DNA of 64,000 nt from Chryseosolibacter sp964532595 (GTDB lineage: Bacteria; Bacteroidota; Bacteroidia; Cytophagales; Cyclobacteriaceae), in assembly GCA_964532595.1 (NCBI GenBank), contig CAZHIQ010000003.1, forward strand, positions 1 to 64,000. The letters are read 5' to 3'. Below, one piece after another: positions 27,837 through 36,123 of this stretch (positions are counted from its first letter, which is position 1; every line of letters starts with the position of its first letter). The translations under genes were made by a program, and so were the position numbers. The notes under the pieces were generated by a model. The model was not told where the DNA came from. It searched no databases and saw only the letters and a list, made by a program, of their open reading frames with translations.

Positions 27837-28817
27837 ATGAACTCGGCCAATCGCATTTTCGCCCTGATATTTTTGACCCTCTTTTCACAGGGGGCCGTCG
27901 CGCAGTCGCCCCAGTCGGCAACTTCTCCTGATTCCGTTTCGGTGGTTGTTATCACCGGGGCTCGCTTCCTATACCCGTTGCTCGAGCATTGGATTGATGC
28001 TTATGTAAAGGAGAATCCATCCGTCCAGCTTATCATCGATTCGCGTGGGTCGAATGATCCTCTACACTATGACATCCTCGCTGAAGTGAGAACTTCGGAT
28101 GATGCCTTGTTGCGCGGAAGGCAGGTAGTAAACGTGGGGCGCTATGCCGTGCTTCCGGTTACCCATCGTGCATCACCGTTGGCCGAAGCTTATGGTGAAA
28201 AGGGTTTGACCGTTGAGCAGATCAAGGAGATTTTCTTCGATGATATTTTCAAGGGAGAAAGTAAACGGCCGGTACTTGTCGCTTACACGCCTTATCGTCG
28301 ACTCCAAAGAGCCGGAGTTCCGGAGGTCTTTTCACGGACCTTTGGCTACACTCAGAAAGATCTAAAGGGCAATGCCATTGCCGGAGCCGACGCCCACATT
28401 GTAAAGGCATTGCTGCGCGATACTGAAGGTGTTTCCTTCCTTCCGATTTCGCTGATCTACGATGTGAATTCGCGTGAGATCAACGAAGGACTCGCCCTGT
28501 TGCCTTTCGACCTCGACGGGAACAACAGGATATCCGACGACGAGCGTCTGAGAGGTGATCTCGATGAGCTAATAGCCACGATTGAATCGGCGGAGCCGCG
28601 TTCTGTGAAGCATCTGCCTGTTGCAGATATTCATTTGTCGGTCGACAAATCGCGCGCGCATCCCGAGGCCCTGGCTTTTCTGCGATGGGTGAGTGAACAG
28701 GGGCATACCGCCTTGCATGCATATGGGTTCCTGCTGCCTGAAGGCGCGGTTTCCTCCCAGGGCGACCCCCAGGATGTGGAGATGGATCGGAGAGCGGATC
28801 GGAAACGGGGGAGATGA
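27837..28817 (+). CDS. PstS-like periplasmic substrate-binding protein
   Basis: A 326-residue secreted protein with a signal peptide (about 1-23, ending GAVAQ). The SVSVVVITGARFLYPLLEHWIDAY opening, split here as strand then helix, and the overall layout resemble PstS/ModA-type binding proteins (phosphate or oxyanions). An EF-hand-like loop is visible at residues 225-236 (D-x-D-x-N-x-R-I-x-x-x-E), suggesting a bound calcium. No ABC permease or ATPase gene is adjacent; instead a TonB-dependent receptor follows 138 bases later. Start chosen at the ATG after a promoter-like element; a longer frame would add a lysine-rich, non-signal N-terminus. Confidence 0.75.
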   Translation: MNSANRIFALIFLTLFSQGAVAQSPQSATSPDSVSVVVITGARFLYPLLEHWIDAYVKENPSVQLIIDSRGSNDPLHYDILAEVRTSDDALLRGRQVVNVGRYAVLPVTHRASPLAEAYGEKGLTVEQIKEIFFDDIFKGESKRPVLVAYTPYRRLQRAGVPEVFSRTFGYTQKDLKGNAIAGADAHIVKALLRDTEGVSFLPISLIYDVNSREINEGLALLPFDLDGNNRISDDERLRGDLDELIATIESAEPRSVKHLPVADIHLSVDKSRAHPEALAFLRWVSEQGHTALHAYGFLLPEGAVSSQGDPQDVEMDRRADRKRGR

Positions 28818-28897
28818 TTATTGGATTGATAACTAAAAATACCCACCACCATGCGATACATGTACCGTTGTTGTCCCTAGCCAGCACCTCGTGACTA

Positions 28898-28915
28898 CGG
28901 GTGACTTCACACCCG
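28898..28915 (+). other. Small hairpin between binding protein and receptor genes
   Basis: A 6-bp stem CGGGTG/CACCCG with a six-base loop and no T-tract. It may be an mRNA element in the gap between the two genes; low significance. Confidence 0.3.
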
Positions 28916-28955
28916 AAGCGTACTTCTAGTTTATTACTTATAACACTCAACTTAC

Positions 28956-31505
28956 ATGAAAATAAAACATTACATTTTCGTGCTGGGACTGCTATGGGCA
29001 AATGTTTCGGTAGCCCAGCAAATCTCCGGCGTCATTTACGATAACAGTGGCCAGCCTGTGGCAGGTGCCACGGTGGTTGTGCAGAACACTAGCCTGTTTG
29101 CTCTTAGCGATCTTGACGGTCGTTTTAACCTGAACGTGCCGTCAAAGATTCCGTTTACGATTCGGGTCACCCTTACGGGGTTCAAGCCCTTTCAGATTGA
29201 AATATTCGAGCTTCCCGACGAGCCGCTGGAGCTGACCCTGCGTGACGATAACCTTCTCTCCGAGGTCGTAGTCACGGCGCGTCGTCGTGAGGAGACCATC
29301 CAGGATGTTCCGATCCCTGTCTCGGTCGTAGCGGGCGAACTGGCTGAGGATGCTGGTGCTTTCAACGTTAACCGCGTGAAGGAGCTTGTCCCCACCGTTC
29401 AGCTCTACTCGTCCAACCCGCGTAACACGACGTTGAATATCCGCGGCCTTGGATCGACTTTCGGGTTGACCAACGACGGCATTGATCCGGGTGTCGGCTT
29501 CTATGTTGACGGTGTGTACTATGCGAGGCCAGCGGCGACAACCCTTGATTTCATTGATATCGAGCAGATCGAAGTACTTCGCGGTCCGCAGGGAACGCTG
29601 TTCGGTAAGAACACAACAGCGGGCGCGTTTAACGTAACGACCCGTGCGCCTCAGTTTTCGCCCGCTGCGAATGTGGAGGTAAGCTATGGCAATTACGGCT
29701 TCATACAAGCCAAGACGTCGCTGACGGGTCCACTTGGAAAGAAGTTCGCTGGCCGCGTTTCCTTCTCGGGCACTCAACGCGACGGACTCCTATACAACGT
29801 TCGCACGGGGAGATACGTTAACGATCTTAACAATCTTGGTTTCCGGGCGCAGCTTCTTTACAAGCCCAGCGACAAGCTGAGCATTACCCTCACCGGCGAC
29901 GATACTCATCAACATCCTGACGGCTATGCGCAGGTGGTCGCTGGTGTTGTGACAACACAACGTCCTGCCTACCGCCAGTTCGAGAACATTATCGCCGACC
30001 TTGGCTACTCCCTTCCTTCCCGTAATCCTTTCGACCGCAAGATCGATCACGATACGCCGTGGCGCTCGGGTAACGAGCTGGGCGGGGTGTCGCTCAATGT
30101 GGAGGCGGCCATCGGTCCCGGACGATTGACCGCTACTTCGGCGTGGCGTTACTGGAACTGGGATCCTTCTAACGATCGCGATTTTACAGGGTTGCCCGTA
30201 CTAAGTCTGTCGCAAGCTACTTCCCGCCACGAACAGTGGACGCAGGAAGTCCGCTACGCGGGAGACATCTCCAAGCGGTTAAGCGGGGTTGCCGGTGTCT
30301 TCTTCATAGGACAAAACCTGAAGACTGACCCCTATCATATAGAAGAGTCGGGCGCTGCGCAGTGGAGGTTCTCACAAAACTCGGCGAGTCCTCTTTGGAG
30401 TACACCGGGGCTCTTCGACGGTTATGGCATACGGACCAAGTCGCTGTTGGAAACATTTGGTGCTGCAGTGTTCGCGCAGCTTGACTGGGCGATAACAGAC
30501 AAGTGGCACATACTTCCGGGTATACGTTACAACTACGACCAGAAGAATGTTGACTTCAACCGTCAGCCTTATGGTGGTCTTGATACTGACGACCCAGATC
30601 TTCTTGCTTTGAAGCGCGTGGTCTACAGTCCTCAGGAGTTCACAGCCGATGTTGAGGAGTCAAACTTTTCCGGTCAGGTGACGTTAGCGTACAAGCCGTT
30701 CAAGAACGTCAACACGTTCGCCACTTTTGCGACCAGCTACAAACCGGTAGGTGTGAACCTGGGAGGTCTGCCGACGGCGAACGGTGTTGTTCTCACCGAG
30801 CTTGCGCAAGTCAAACCGGAATACGTTCAAAGCTTTGAAGCGGGCGTGAAAACCAGTCCGGGTACCAACAGCACTTTGAACTTCAGCTTCCACTATACAC
30901 AGGTGACGGATTTCCAGACACAGGTGCAGACGGCTGAAGTGGGTGTGAATCGCGGCTATCTTTCCAACGCGGAGGAAGTTCGTGTGGCAGGAGCGGAGCT
31001 TGACGGAAATATCCGCGTAGGAAACTTCTCCGGTTATGCTTCACTGGCTTATACCGACGGTATTTACGTTTCCTTTACCAACGCGCCCGTTCCTCTTGAA
31101 GAGACGGGAGGGGAGTCTGCCTTCAAAGACATTTCAGGTGAACGCCTGCCGGGTATCTCGAAGGTAGCCGGTTCGTTGGGCGGCGAGTTGTCATCGCGTC
31201 CGCTGACCTTCTTTGGTGAAGAAAGTCAGTTCTTCGTCGGACTCACCGGTTACTACCGTTCCGGTTTTTCGTCGAGTCCTTCGCCTTCGCGATATCTTAA
31301 CGTAGACGGCTATGCGTTACTCAACGCGCGTGCAGGCTTCCGGTCGTCAGGGGGTATCAGCCTGTTTTTCTGGGCCCGGAATCTGCTGAACGAAGACTAT
31401 TTCGAGCAGTTACTTCCGGCGGCGGGTAACGCCGGCCACTACGCCGCCGTGCTTGGTGATCCGCGGATGTACGGTGTGACATTGAGGTTTAACTACGAAA
31501 AATAA
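28956..31505 (+). CDS. TonB-dependent receptor
   Basis: An 849-residue outer-membrane receptor: signal peptide (to about residue 21, SVAQQ), carboxypeptidase-regulatory-like domain (about 22-95), TonB box and plug with IEVLRGPQGTLFGKNTTAG (about 200-220), then a beta-barrel ending YGVTLRFNYEK. The plug resembles siderophore- or nutrient-type receptors rather than SusC. It follows a PstS-like binding protein on the same strand and probably works with it; the ligand (phosphate, other oxyanion or metal complex) cannot be deduced. Confidence 0.93.
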   Translation: MKIKHYIFVLGLLWANVSVAQQISGVIYDNSGQPVAGATVVVQNTSLFALSDLDGRFNLNVPSKIPFTIRVTLTGFKPFQIEIFELPDEPLELTLRDDNLLSEVVVTARRREETIQDVPIPVSVVAGELAEDAGAFNVNRVKELVPTVQLYSSNPRNTTLNIRGLGSTFGLTNDGIDPGVGFYVDGVYYARPAATTLDFIDIEQIEVLRGPQGTLFGKNTTAGAFNVTTRAPQFSPAANVEVSYGNYGFIQAKTSLTGPLGKKFAGRVSFSGTQRDGLLYNVRTGRYVNDLNNLGFRAQLLYKPSDKLSITLTGDDTHQHPDGYAQVVAGVVTTQRPAYRQFENIIADLGYSLPSRNPFDRKIDHDTPWRSGNELGGVSLNVEAAIGPGRLTATSAWRYWNWDPSNDRDFTGLPVLSLSQATSRHEQWTQEVRYAGDISKRLSGVAGVFFIGQNLKTDPYHIEESGAAQWRFSQNSASPLWSTPGLFDGYGIRTKSLLETFGAAVFAQLDWAITDKWHILPGIRYNYDQKNVDFNRQPYGGLDTDDPDLLALKRVVYSPQEFTADVEESNFSGQVTLAYKPFKNVNTFATFATSYKPVGVNLGGLPTANGVVLTELAQVKPEYVQSFEAGVKTSPGTNSTLNFSFHYTQVTDFQTQVQTAEVGVNRGYLSNAEEVRVAGAELDGNIRVGNFSGYASLAYTDGIYVSFTNAPVPLEETGGESAFKDISGERLPGISKVAGSLGGELSSRPLTFFGEESQFFVGLTGYYRSGFSSSPSPSRYLNVDGYALLNARAGFRSSGGISLFFWARNLLNEDYFEQLLPAAGNAGHYAAVLGDPRMYGVTLRFNYEK

Positions 31506-31523
31506 TAGCAGTGGTTAGTTAGG

Positions 31524-31556
31524 GCGCGTCCGGATTTCGGTCCGGCGCGCTCACTA
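31524..31556 (+). terminator. Hairpin after the TonB receptor gene
   Basis: GCGCG(T)CCGGA pairs with TCCGGCGCGC around loop TTTCGG, with one bulged T. The following T-rich stretch is offset by several bases, so termination efficiency is uncertain. Confidence 0.65.
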
Positions 31557-31630
31557 CCTTTTTGCTGGCGTATCCTCACAAGGCTTTATCTCATTTTCAA
31601 ATTTTGTTTTTACTTTTGAGCCGCTCAGTC

Positions 31631-31717
31631 AGAGGAGTGACAGAGTGGCTTAATGTACCGGTCTCGAAAACCGGGGATCCCTTACGGGATCCGGGGGTTC
31701 GAATCCCCCCTCCTCTG
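31631..31717 (+). tRNA. tRNA-Ser(CGA)
   Basis: Complete 87-base tRNA: acceptor stem AGAGGAG/CTCCTCT, D-arm, anticodon stem CCGGT/ACCGG with anticodon CGA at 31665-31667, a long class II variable arm (GGATCCC...GGGATCC) and T-arm GGGGGTTCGAATCCCCC. No CCA is encoded. It reads UCG codons. A strong terminator follows 13 bases downstream. Confidence 0.96.
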
Positions 31718-31730
31718 CAAATCAAGAAAG

Positions 31731-31761
31731 ACCACGCCTCCGAAGGAGGCGTGGTTTTTTT
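31731..31761 (+). terminator. Rho-independent terminator of tRNA-Ser
   Basis: An 11-bp perfect stem (ACCACGCCTCC / GGAGGCGTGGT), loop GAA, followed by seven T. Confidence 0.95.
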
Positions 31762-31774
31762 GTTGGAGCTCCCC

Positions 31775-32144
31775 CCGAAAACCGAAGGTTTTCAGGGGGC
31801 GAGCGATCAACAAAAAAACAAGCGCCCGCNNNNNNNNNNNNNNNNNNNNNNNNNNNNNNNNNNNNNNNNNNNNNNNNNNNNNNNNNNNNNNNNNNNNNNN
31901 NNNNNNNNNNNNNNNNNNNNNNNNNNNNNTCCCCCTGTCGGGATCACCGCAGGTAATCCCGCTTGCTGCCGGGCGCGTGTCTCCCTCCCCTGGTTGCTTT
32001 CCGAAAACCGAAGGTTTTCAGGGGGCGAGCGATCAACAAAAAAACAAGCGCCCGCGTGAGCGGGTGCGCAGTCTTTCTTGATTTGACACTCCCCCTGTCG
32101 GGATCACCGCAGGTAATCCCGCTTGCTGCCGGGCGCGTGTCTCC
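31775..32144. repeat. 160-bp tandem repeat interrupted by the assembly gap
   Basis: Two identical 55-base blocks recur: block A at 31775-31829 and 32001-32055, and block B at 31930-31984 and 32090-32144. In the complete second copy, A and B are separated by 34 bases (32056-32089), and block B's start repeats at a period of 160. Each unit contains hairpins: GAAAACC/GGTTTTC in A, GCGCCCGC/GCGGGTGCGC across the A-spacer junction, and CGGGAT/ATCCCG enclosing ACC/GGT in B. The unit is non-coding by appearance. Palindromic content suggests a REP-like or terminator-derived element. Confidence 0.85.
31830..31929. other. Assembly gap (100 N)
   Basis: Exactly 100 ambiguous bases inside the tandem repeat, a conventional placeholder length. 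Translation across it is meaningless. The repeat structure predicts that the true sequence is 34 bases, or 34 plus whole 160-base units. Confidence 0.97.
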
Positions 32145-32290
32145 GCTGTGCAGCAGTTACCCCTTGCATTTTCGCAGTCATTTTCCCCACGACCAGCCCT
32201 CATTGTCCCCTCAAAGAAAATTTTGCTGCCGATAGGGGTCTTTTCCCCCTTTGTTGTCTGGGAGGAAACGAATACTATAATCGGACTAAC

Positions 32291-34651
32291 ATGCAAAGAT
32301 TATCCCCATCCCCGTGGATTTTGACCATCATCCTTCTAAGTTTTGTCTTGACGTCATATTCACAATCTATTACGCAAACTATTAGAGGCACAGTCATCGA
32401 TCAGGATACCCGCTCGCCGTTGCCCGGAGCCAGCGTTGTGGTGCTCGAAAACCCGATGCTTGGCACGACTACCGATGCTGATGGACGATTTCGTATTACC
32501 GGCGTTCCTATCGGGCGTGTTTCGCTGATCGTTCGCTTTATTGGATACGAGGACCGCGTATTACCTAATATACTTTTGACCAGCGCAAAGGAGACGGTGC
32601 TCGATGTGGCGTTGACCGAATCGCTCGTTATGATGGAAGCTGTCGAAGTGAAAGCCAACGCTGATAAGACGACGATTGCTAATGAGATGGCTATTATCAG
32701 CGCGCGAGGGTTTACTGTTGAGGAGACCCGGCGGTATGCAGGGTCGTTCAATGACCCGGCGCGGATGGTGTCGGCCTATGCCGGAGTTGATGTCGACCCC
32801 GCCGGTGATAACTTTATAGTTGTCCGAGGAAATTCCCCGAAGGGAATTCAATGGCGACTCGAAGGGATCGACATTCCCAACCCCAACCACTTCTCGGATG
32901 AAGGTGCGACCGGTGGTCCCATCAATGCGTTGAACAGTCAGATGCTTTCTGATTCGGAGTTCTATACAGGCGCCTTCCCTGCGGAATACGGTAACGCGCT
33001 GTCGGGGGTTTTTGATATGAAGCTGCGTAACGGAAATAACGAGCGGCGTGAATATGCTTTCTCTATCGGTGTGCTCGGTACGGACGCGACTATTGAGGGA
33101 CCTTTTGTCAAAGGAGGGAGATCCTCATACCTGGTGAACTACCGGTACTCGACGCTGACTTTACTCAACGATGCTGGTGTGGTCGACTTCGGTGGTATTC
33201 CCAAGTATCAGGATCTTTCTTTCAAGTTTCATTTTCCCACCCGCTCGCTTGGAACATTTTCGATTTTCGGTCTGGGAGGAAAGAGCCACATCATTCAAGA
33301 AGAGTTTGAAGATGACACGGAGGAGGTATTGCTTGAGCGCGGTGACTATTCAGCGGATATGGGCGTTGTCGGGGTAACGCAATACTGGTCGCTCAACGAG
33401 AATACATACCTGCAGAACAGCCTTTCCGTGTCGCGAAACGGAAGTGGTTATAGCGAGGTAAAACCGGATATCGATGGGATTTTGCGCAGATCGGACTCGT
33501 TTGATATGGACAAGCAGTCGTTCAAAGCTGCCTCGACGCTTACCCATAAGTTCAGTCCGCGTCATACCCTTCAGGCGGGAGCCATCTATACGCGTCACAA
33601 CTTCGACTTCCTGGATGAGGACTACGAAGCGTCGGACAACACCTACTTTATTGTACAGGACATGCGCGGCAACGCCGATCAATACCAGGGATTTGTAAGT
33701 TGGAAGTATCGTCCGCTTGAGAAGCTAACCGTTGTTACAGGTCTTCACGCGCAGGGTGTTTCGCTGGACAACGAGGTATCGATAGAACCGCGTACGAGCG
33801 TGCGTTGGCAGTTCCATCCCCTCCAGGCTTTCACCGCTGGGTTTGGAGTGCATGGGAAGATGGAATCTTTACCCAACTACTACGCTATTGTTCCCGACGA
33901 ACAGGGCGATGCGCAAATGCCTAACCGGAATCTTGGATTGTCCAAGGCGCATCATTATGTGTTAGGTTATGAACGTAAGGTCACAGCGAATCTCTTTCTG
34001 AAGTTGGAAGGCTACTATCAGTATTTGTACAACATTCCGGTAGAGGATGATGTGACGAGTTCGTATTCCCTGATCAATCAGGTCGCGGGTTTCACCGATC
34101 GTGTGCTGGTGAACGAAGGGACGGGACGCAACATAGGAATGGAGATGACGCTAGAGCGGTTCTTTGCTGATAACTATTACTTCCTTATTACGGCCTCTGT
34201 TTTTGATTCTAAGTACAAGGCGTTGGATGGTATTGAGCGCAATACTCTGTTCAACGGAAATATCGTGGGCAACGTAGTGGCCGGCAAGGAGTTTCTTTTG
34301 CGAACCACTGATCAGAAGAAGAAGGTAATCAGCGTTAACGCACGTCTCTCTTCCCTTGGGGGACGACGCTATACTCCGCTGAATCTGGAGGAGTCGATCG
34401 CGCAGAACAGGATGATCCTTCATGACGACAAGGCGTTTTCGCGGCGCGGTGATAATGTGTTCATCGCCAATGTGGCCGTGTCGTACCGGATTGACAATCC
34501 GCGAATCAGTCAGGAATTGAAGCTTGATCTGCAGAACGCAACGAACAATGCTGCGCGACTCGGGTACTATTACAATGATAACACTGGCAAGGTGGAGGAG
34601 ATTACCCAGTTGTCGATGCTGCCGGTTGCGTCTTACACGATCTATTTTTAA
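32291..34651 (+). CDS. TonB-dependent receptor with carboxypeptidase-regulatory domain
   Basis: A 786-residue outer-membrane protein. Signal peptide to about residue 24 (TSYSQS), carboxypeptidase-regulatory-like domain (about 28-112, with TDADGRFRITGVP), plug (about 120-250, with NFIVVRGNSPKGIQWRLEG and FYTGAFPAEYGNALSGVFD) and a barrel to the C-terminus (VASYTIYF). It belongs to the Bacteroidota receptor group lacking a SusD partner. The start at ATG 32291 gives a normal signal peptide; an earlier start would run into the repeat array. Ligand unknown. Confidence 0.92.
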   Translation: MQRLSPSPWILTIILLSFVLTSYSQSITQTIRGTVIDQDTRSPLPGASVVVLENPMLGTTTDADGRFRITGVPIGRVSLIVRFIGYEDRVLPNILLTSAKETVLDVALTESLVMMEAVEVKANADKTTIANEMAIISARGFTVEETRRYAGSFNDPARMVSAYAGVDVDPAGDNFIVVRGNSPKGIQWRLEGIDIPNPNHFSDEGATGGPINALNSQMLSDSEFYTGAFPAEYGNALSGVFDMKLRNGNNERREYAFSIGVLGTDATIEGPFVKGGRSSYLVNYRYSTLTLLNDAGVVDFGGIPKYQDLSFKFHFPTRSLGTFSIFGLGGKSHIIQEEFEDDTEEVLLERGDYSADMGVVGVTQYWSLNENTYLQNSLSVSRNGSGYSEVKPDIDGILRRSDSFDMDKQSFKAASTLTHKFSPRHTLQAGAIYTRHNFDFLDEDYEASDNTYFIVQDMRGNADQYQGFVSWKYRPLEKLTVVTGLHAQGVSLDNEVSIEPRTSVRWQFHPLQAFTAGFGVHGKMESLPNYYAIVPDEQGDAQMPNRNLGLSKAHHYVLGYERKVTANLFLKLEGYYQYLYNIPVEDDVTSSYSLINQVAGFTDRVLVNEGTGRNIGMEMTLERFFADNYYFLITASVFDSKYKALDGIERNTLFNGNIVGNVVAGKEFLLRTTDQKKKVISVNARLSSLGGRRYTPLNLEESIAQNRMILHDDKAFSRRGDNVFIANVAVSYRIDNPRISQELKLDLQNATNNAARLGYYYNDNTGKVEEITQLSMLPVASYTIYF

Positions 34652-34656
34652 GAATG

Positions 34657-34687
34657 AAGATCCCCCGAGTGCCGGGGGATCTTTTTT
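34657..34687. terminator. Bidirectional terminator between receptor and rtcB
   Basis: Perfect 10-bp stem AAGATCCCCC/GGGGGATCTT, loop of seven bases, followed by a T-run. It separates convergent genes; the rtcB stop codon lies at its right edge. Confidence 0.9.
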
Positions 34688-36086
34688 AGTCCACTTCCTG
34701 GAAGCGGTTATCGCCGCACATTCGAACGATTTTCGGCATGAACTCGCCAAGGATTTCAATCAGATCGTCCTGATGACGCATTACCTGACGAATGTCTTTG
34801 TAAGCCATGGGTGCTTCGTCAAGTCCCGCGCCGATAAGATCGACGCCAGCTTCCTTCAATGCTTTTCGAACTTGTCCGGGAAGGATGCTCTGTTTCGCTT
34901 TTGTCCGCGACATCGTTCGTCCTGCGCCGTGCGAGGCGGAGTTGATGGATTGAGGATTCCCTTTTCCGCGCACTACATAGCCTGGCGTCGCCATTGATCC
35001 CGGGATGATTCCCAGTGTTCCCTTTGATGCCGGTGTTGCGCCCTTGCGATGCACGATTACTTCGTTACCGTGTTCGTCACGTTCTTTCCAGGCAAAGTTG
35101 TGGTGGTTTTCAATGCGTACCAGGGGGCCCTGCCCCAGCGCTGCGGCGATGCGATCATGGATCTGGTGATGACAAGCGGAAGCATAATCTCCCGCGAGGT
35201 TCATGGCCTTCCAGTATTCGATTCCTTCTTCCGAATCGAGCGTAAGCCAGGCAAGGTGACGGGCGAGGCTGGGCAGCTTGCATATATCCATCGCGAGCTT
35301 GGTATAATGGCGGGCGATGTTGGCTCCAAGTCCGCGCGAACCTGAATGCGATAGCAACGCAACATAACGTCCCGGTTGGATACCCACGGGTTCGATCGGC
35401 TCACGGACGTCAAGCCACCCGAATTCCACAAAGTGGTTACCACCCCCCGAGGTGCCGAGTTGCTGCCAGGCGCGATCTTTTAACTCACGAACAATTGGAA
35501 TTTCCCGGAACTCAAGACGCTCGATAATTTCGTGATCGATCGGCTTTCTGAATGTGTCAAATCCAAAGCGTGTATTTTCGAGGAGGATATTTCGAAACAG
35601 TTCCCGTTTGCTGGTGAGTTCCTTGTCGGGGATGTCGTACAACGTCATGCACATACGACAACCGATATCTACGCCGACGCCATACGGAATAATCGCGTTT
35701 TGAGTCGCCAGTACTCCGCCAATAGGCAGACCGTAGCCCTGGTGCGCATCGGGCATAAGTGCTCCGGCAACACTGATGGGCAGTCGCATGGCTGTATCCA
35801 TTTGTCGAAGCGCGCCTTCCTCGATGGCTTCTATTCCGTAAATGCGGTAGGGCTGTGCGATAGGTTGTAGGGAAATTGTGGGTTCAATGGGTGAGAGCAG
35901 TGCCTGCGCGATAGGCGCGAGCTTTTCGTCTTCAAGAAATTCACGCGGGTTTGCGGCAACTTCTTTAAGAAGAATCAGCTGCTCGTCTTGTGGAAGCGAT
36001 GAATAGTGGCGACTGATCGTCTGCAGCGCGATGCCCAGTGCCTTTCCTTCCGTAAAGCCAATAGATTTGAGATCCTTGCCCGTCAA
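34686..36086 (-). CDS. rtcB: RtcB-family RNA ligase
   Basis: A 466-residue RtcB protein. Metal ligands and active-site motifs are present: DAHQGYGLPIGGV, VDIGCRM (Cys), GTSGGGNHFVE (His), SHSGSRGLG, NHHNFA and the guanylation histidine in NSASHGAGR. RtcB joins 2',3'-cyclic phosphate (or 3'-phosphate) to 5'-OH RNA ends in repair or tRNA/rRNA healing. The only possible start is TTG at 36086: a stop codon lies two codons upstream and no ATG occurs before about residue 97. No rtcA or rtcR is adjacent. Confidence 0.93.
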   Translation of the reverse strand: MTGKDLKSIGFTEGKALGIALQTISRHYSSLPQDEQLILLKEVAANPREFLEDEKLAPIAQALLSPIEPTISLQPIAQPYRIYGIEAIEEGALRQMDTAMRLPISVAGALMPDAHQGYGLPIGGVLATQNAIIPYGVGVDIGCRMCMTLYDIPDKELTSKRELFRNILLENTRFGFDTFRKPIDHEIIERLEFREIPIVRELKDRAWQQLGTSGGGNHFVEFGWLDVREPIEPVGIQPGRYVALLSHSGSRGLGANIARHYTKLAMDICKLPSLARHLAWLTLDSEEGIEYWKAMNLAGDYASACHHQIHDRIAAALGQGPLVRIENHHNFAWKERDEHGNEVIVHRKGATPASKGTLGIIPGSMATPGYVVRGKGNPQSINSASHGAGRTMSRTKAKQSILPGQVRKALKEAGVDLIGAGLDEAPMAYKDIRQVMRHQDDLIEILGEFMPKIVRMCGDNRFQEVD

Positions 36087-36087
36087 A

Positions 36088-36123
36088 CTCTAACCCTCTA
36101 ACACTTCAACACTTTACTCACTC
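36088..36123. repeat. Short AACACTY-type direct repeats
   Basis: A run of CTAACCCT, CTAACACTT, CAACACTTT and ACTCACTC units between rtcB and the gene upstream of it, related to the run at 9108-9137. It overlaps the last codons of the neighbouring gene. Confidence 0.55.

Noticed and set aside
31562..32081. Open frames running through the N gap
   Set aside because: They cover the tRNA gene and the repeat, and the N run is artificial, so the translation has no meaning.
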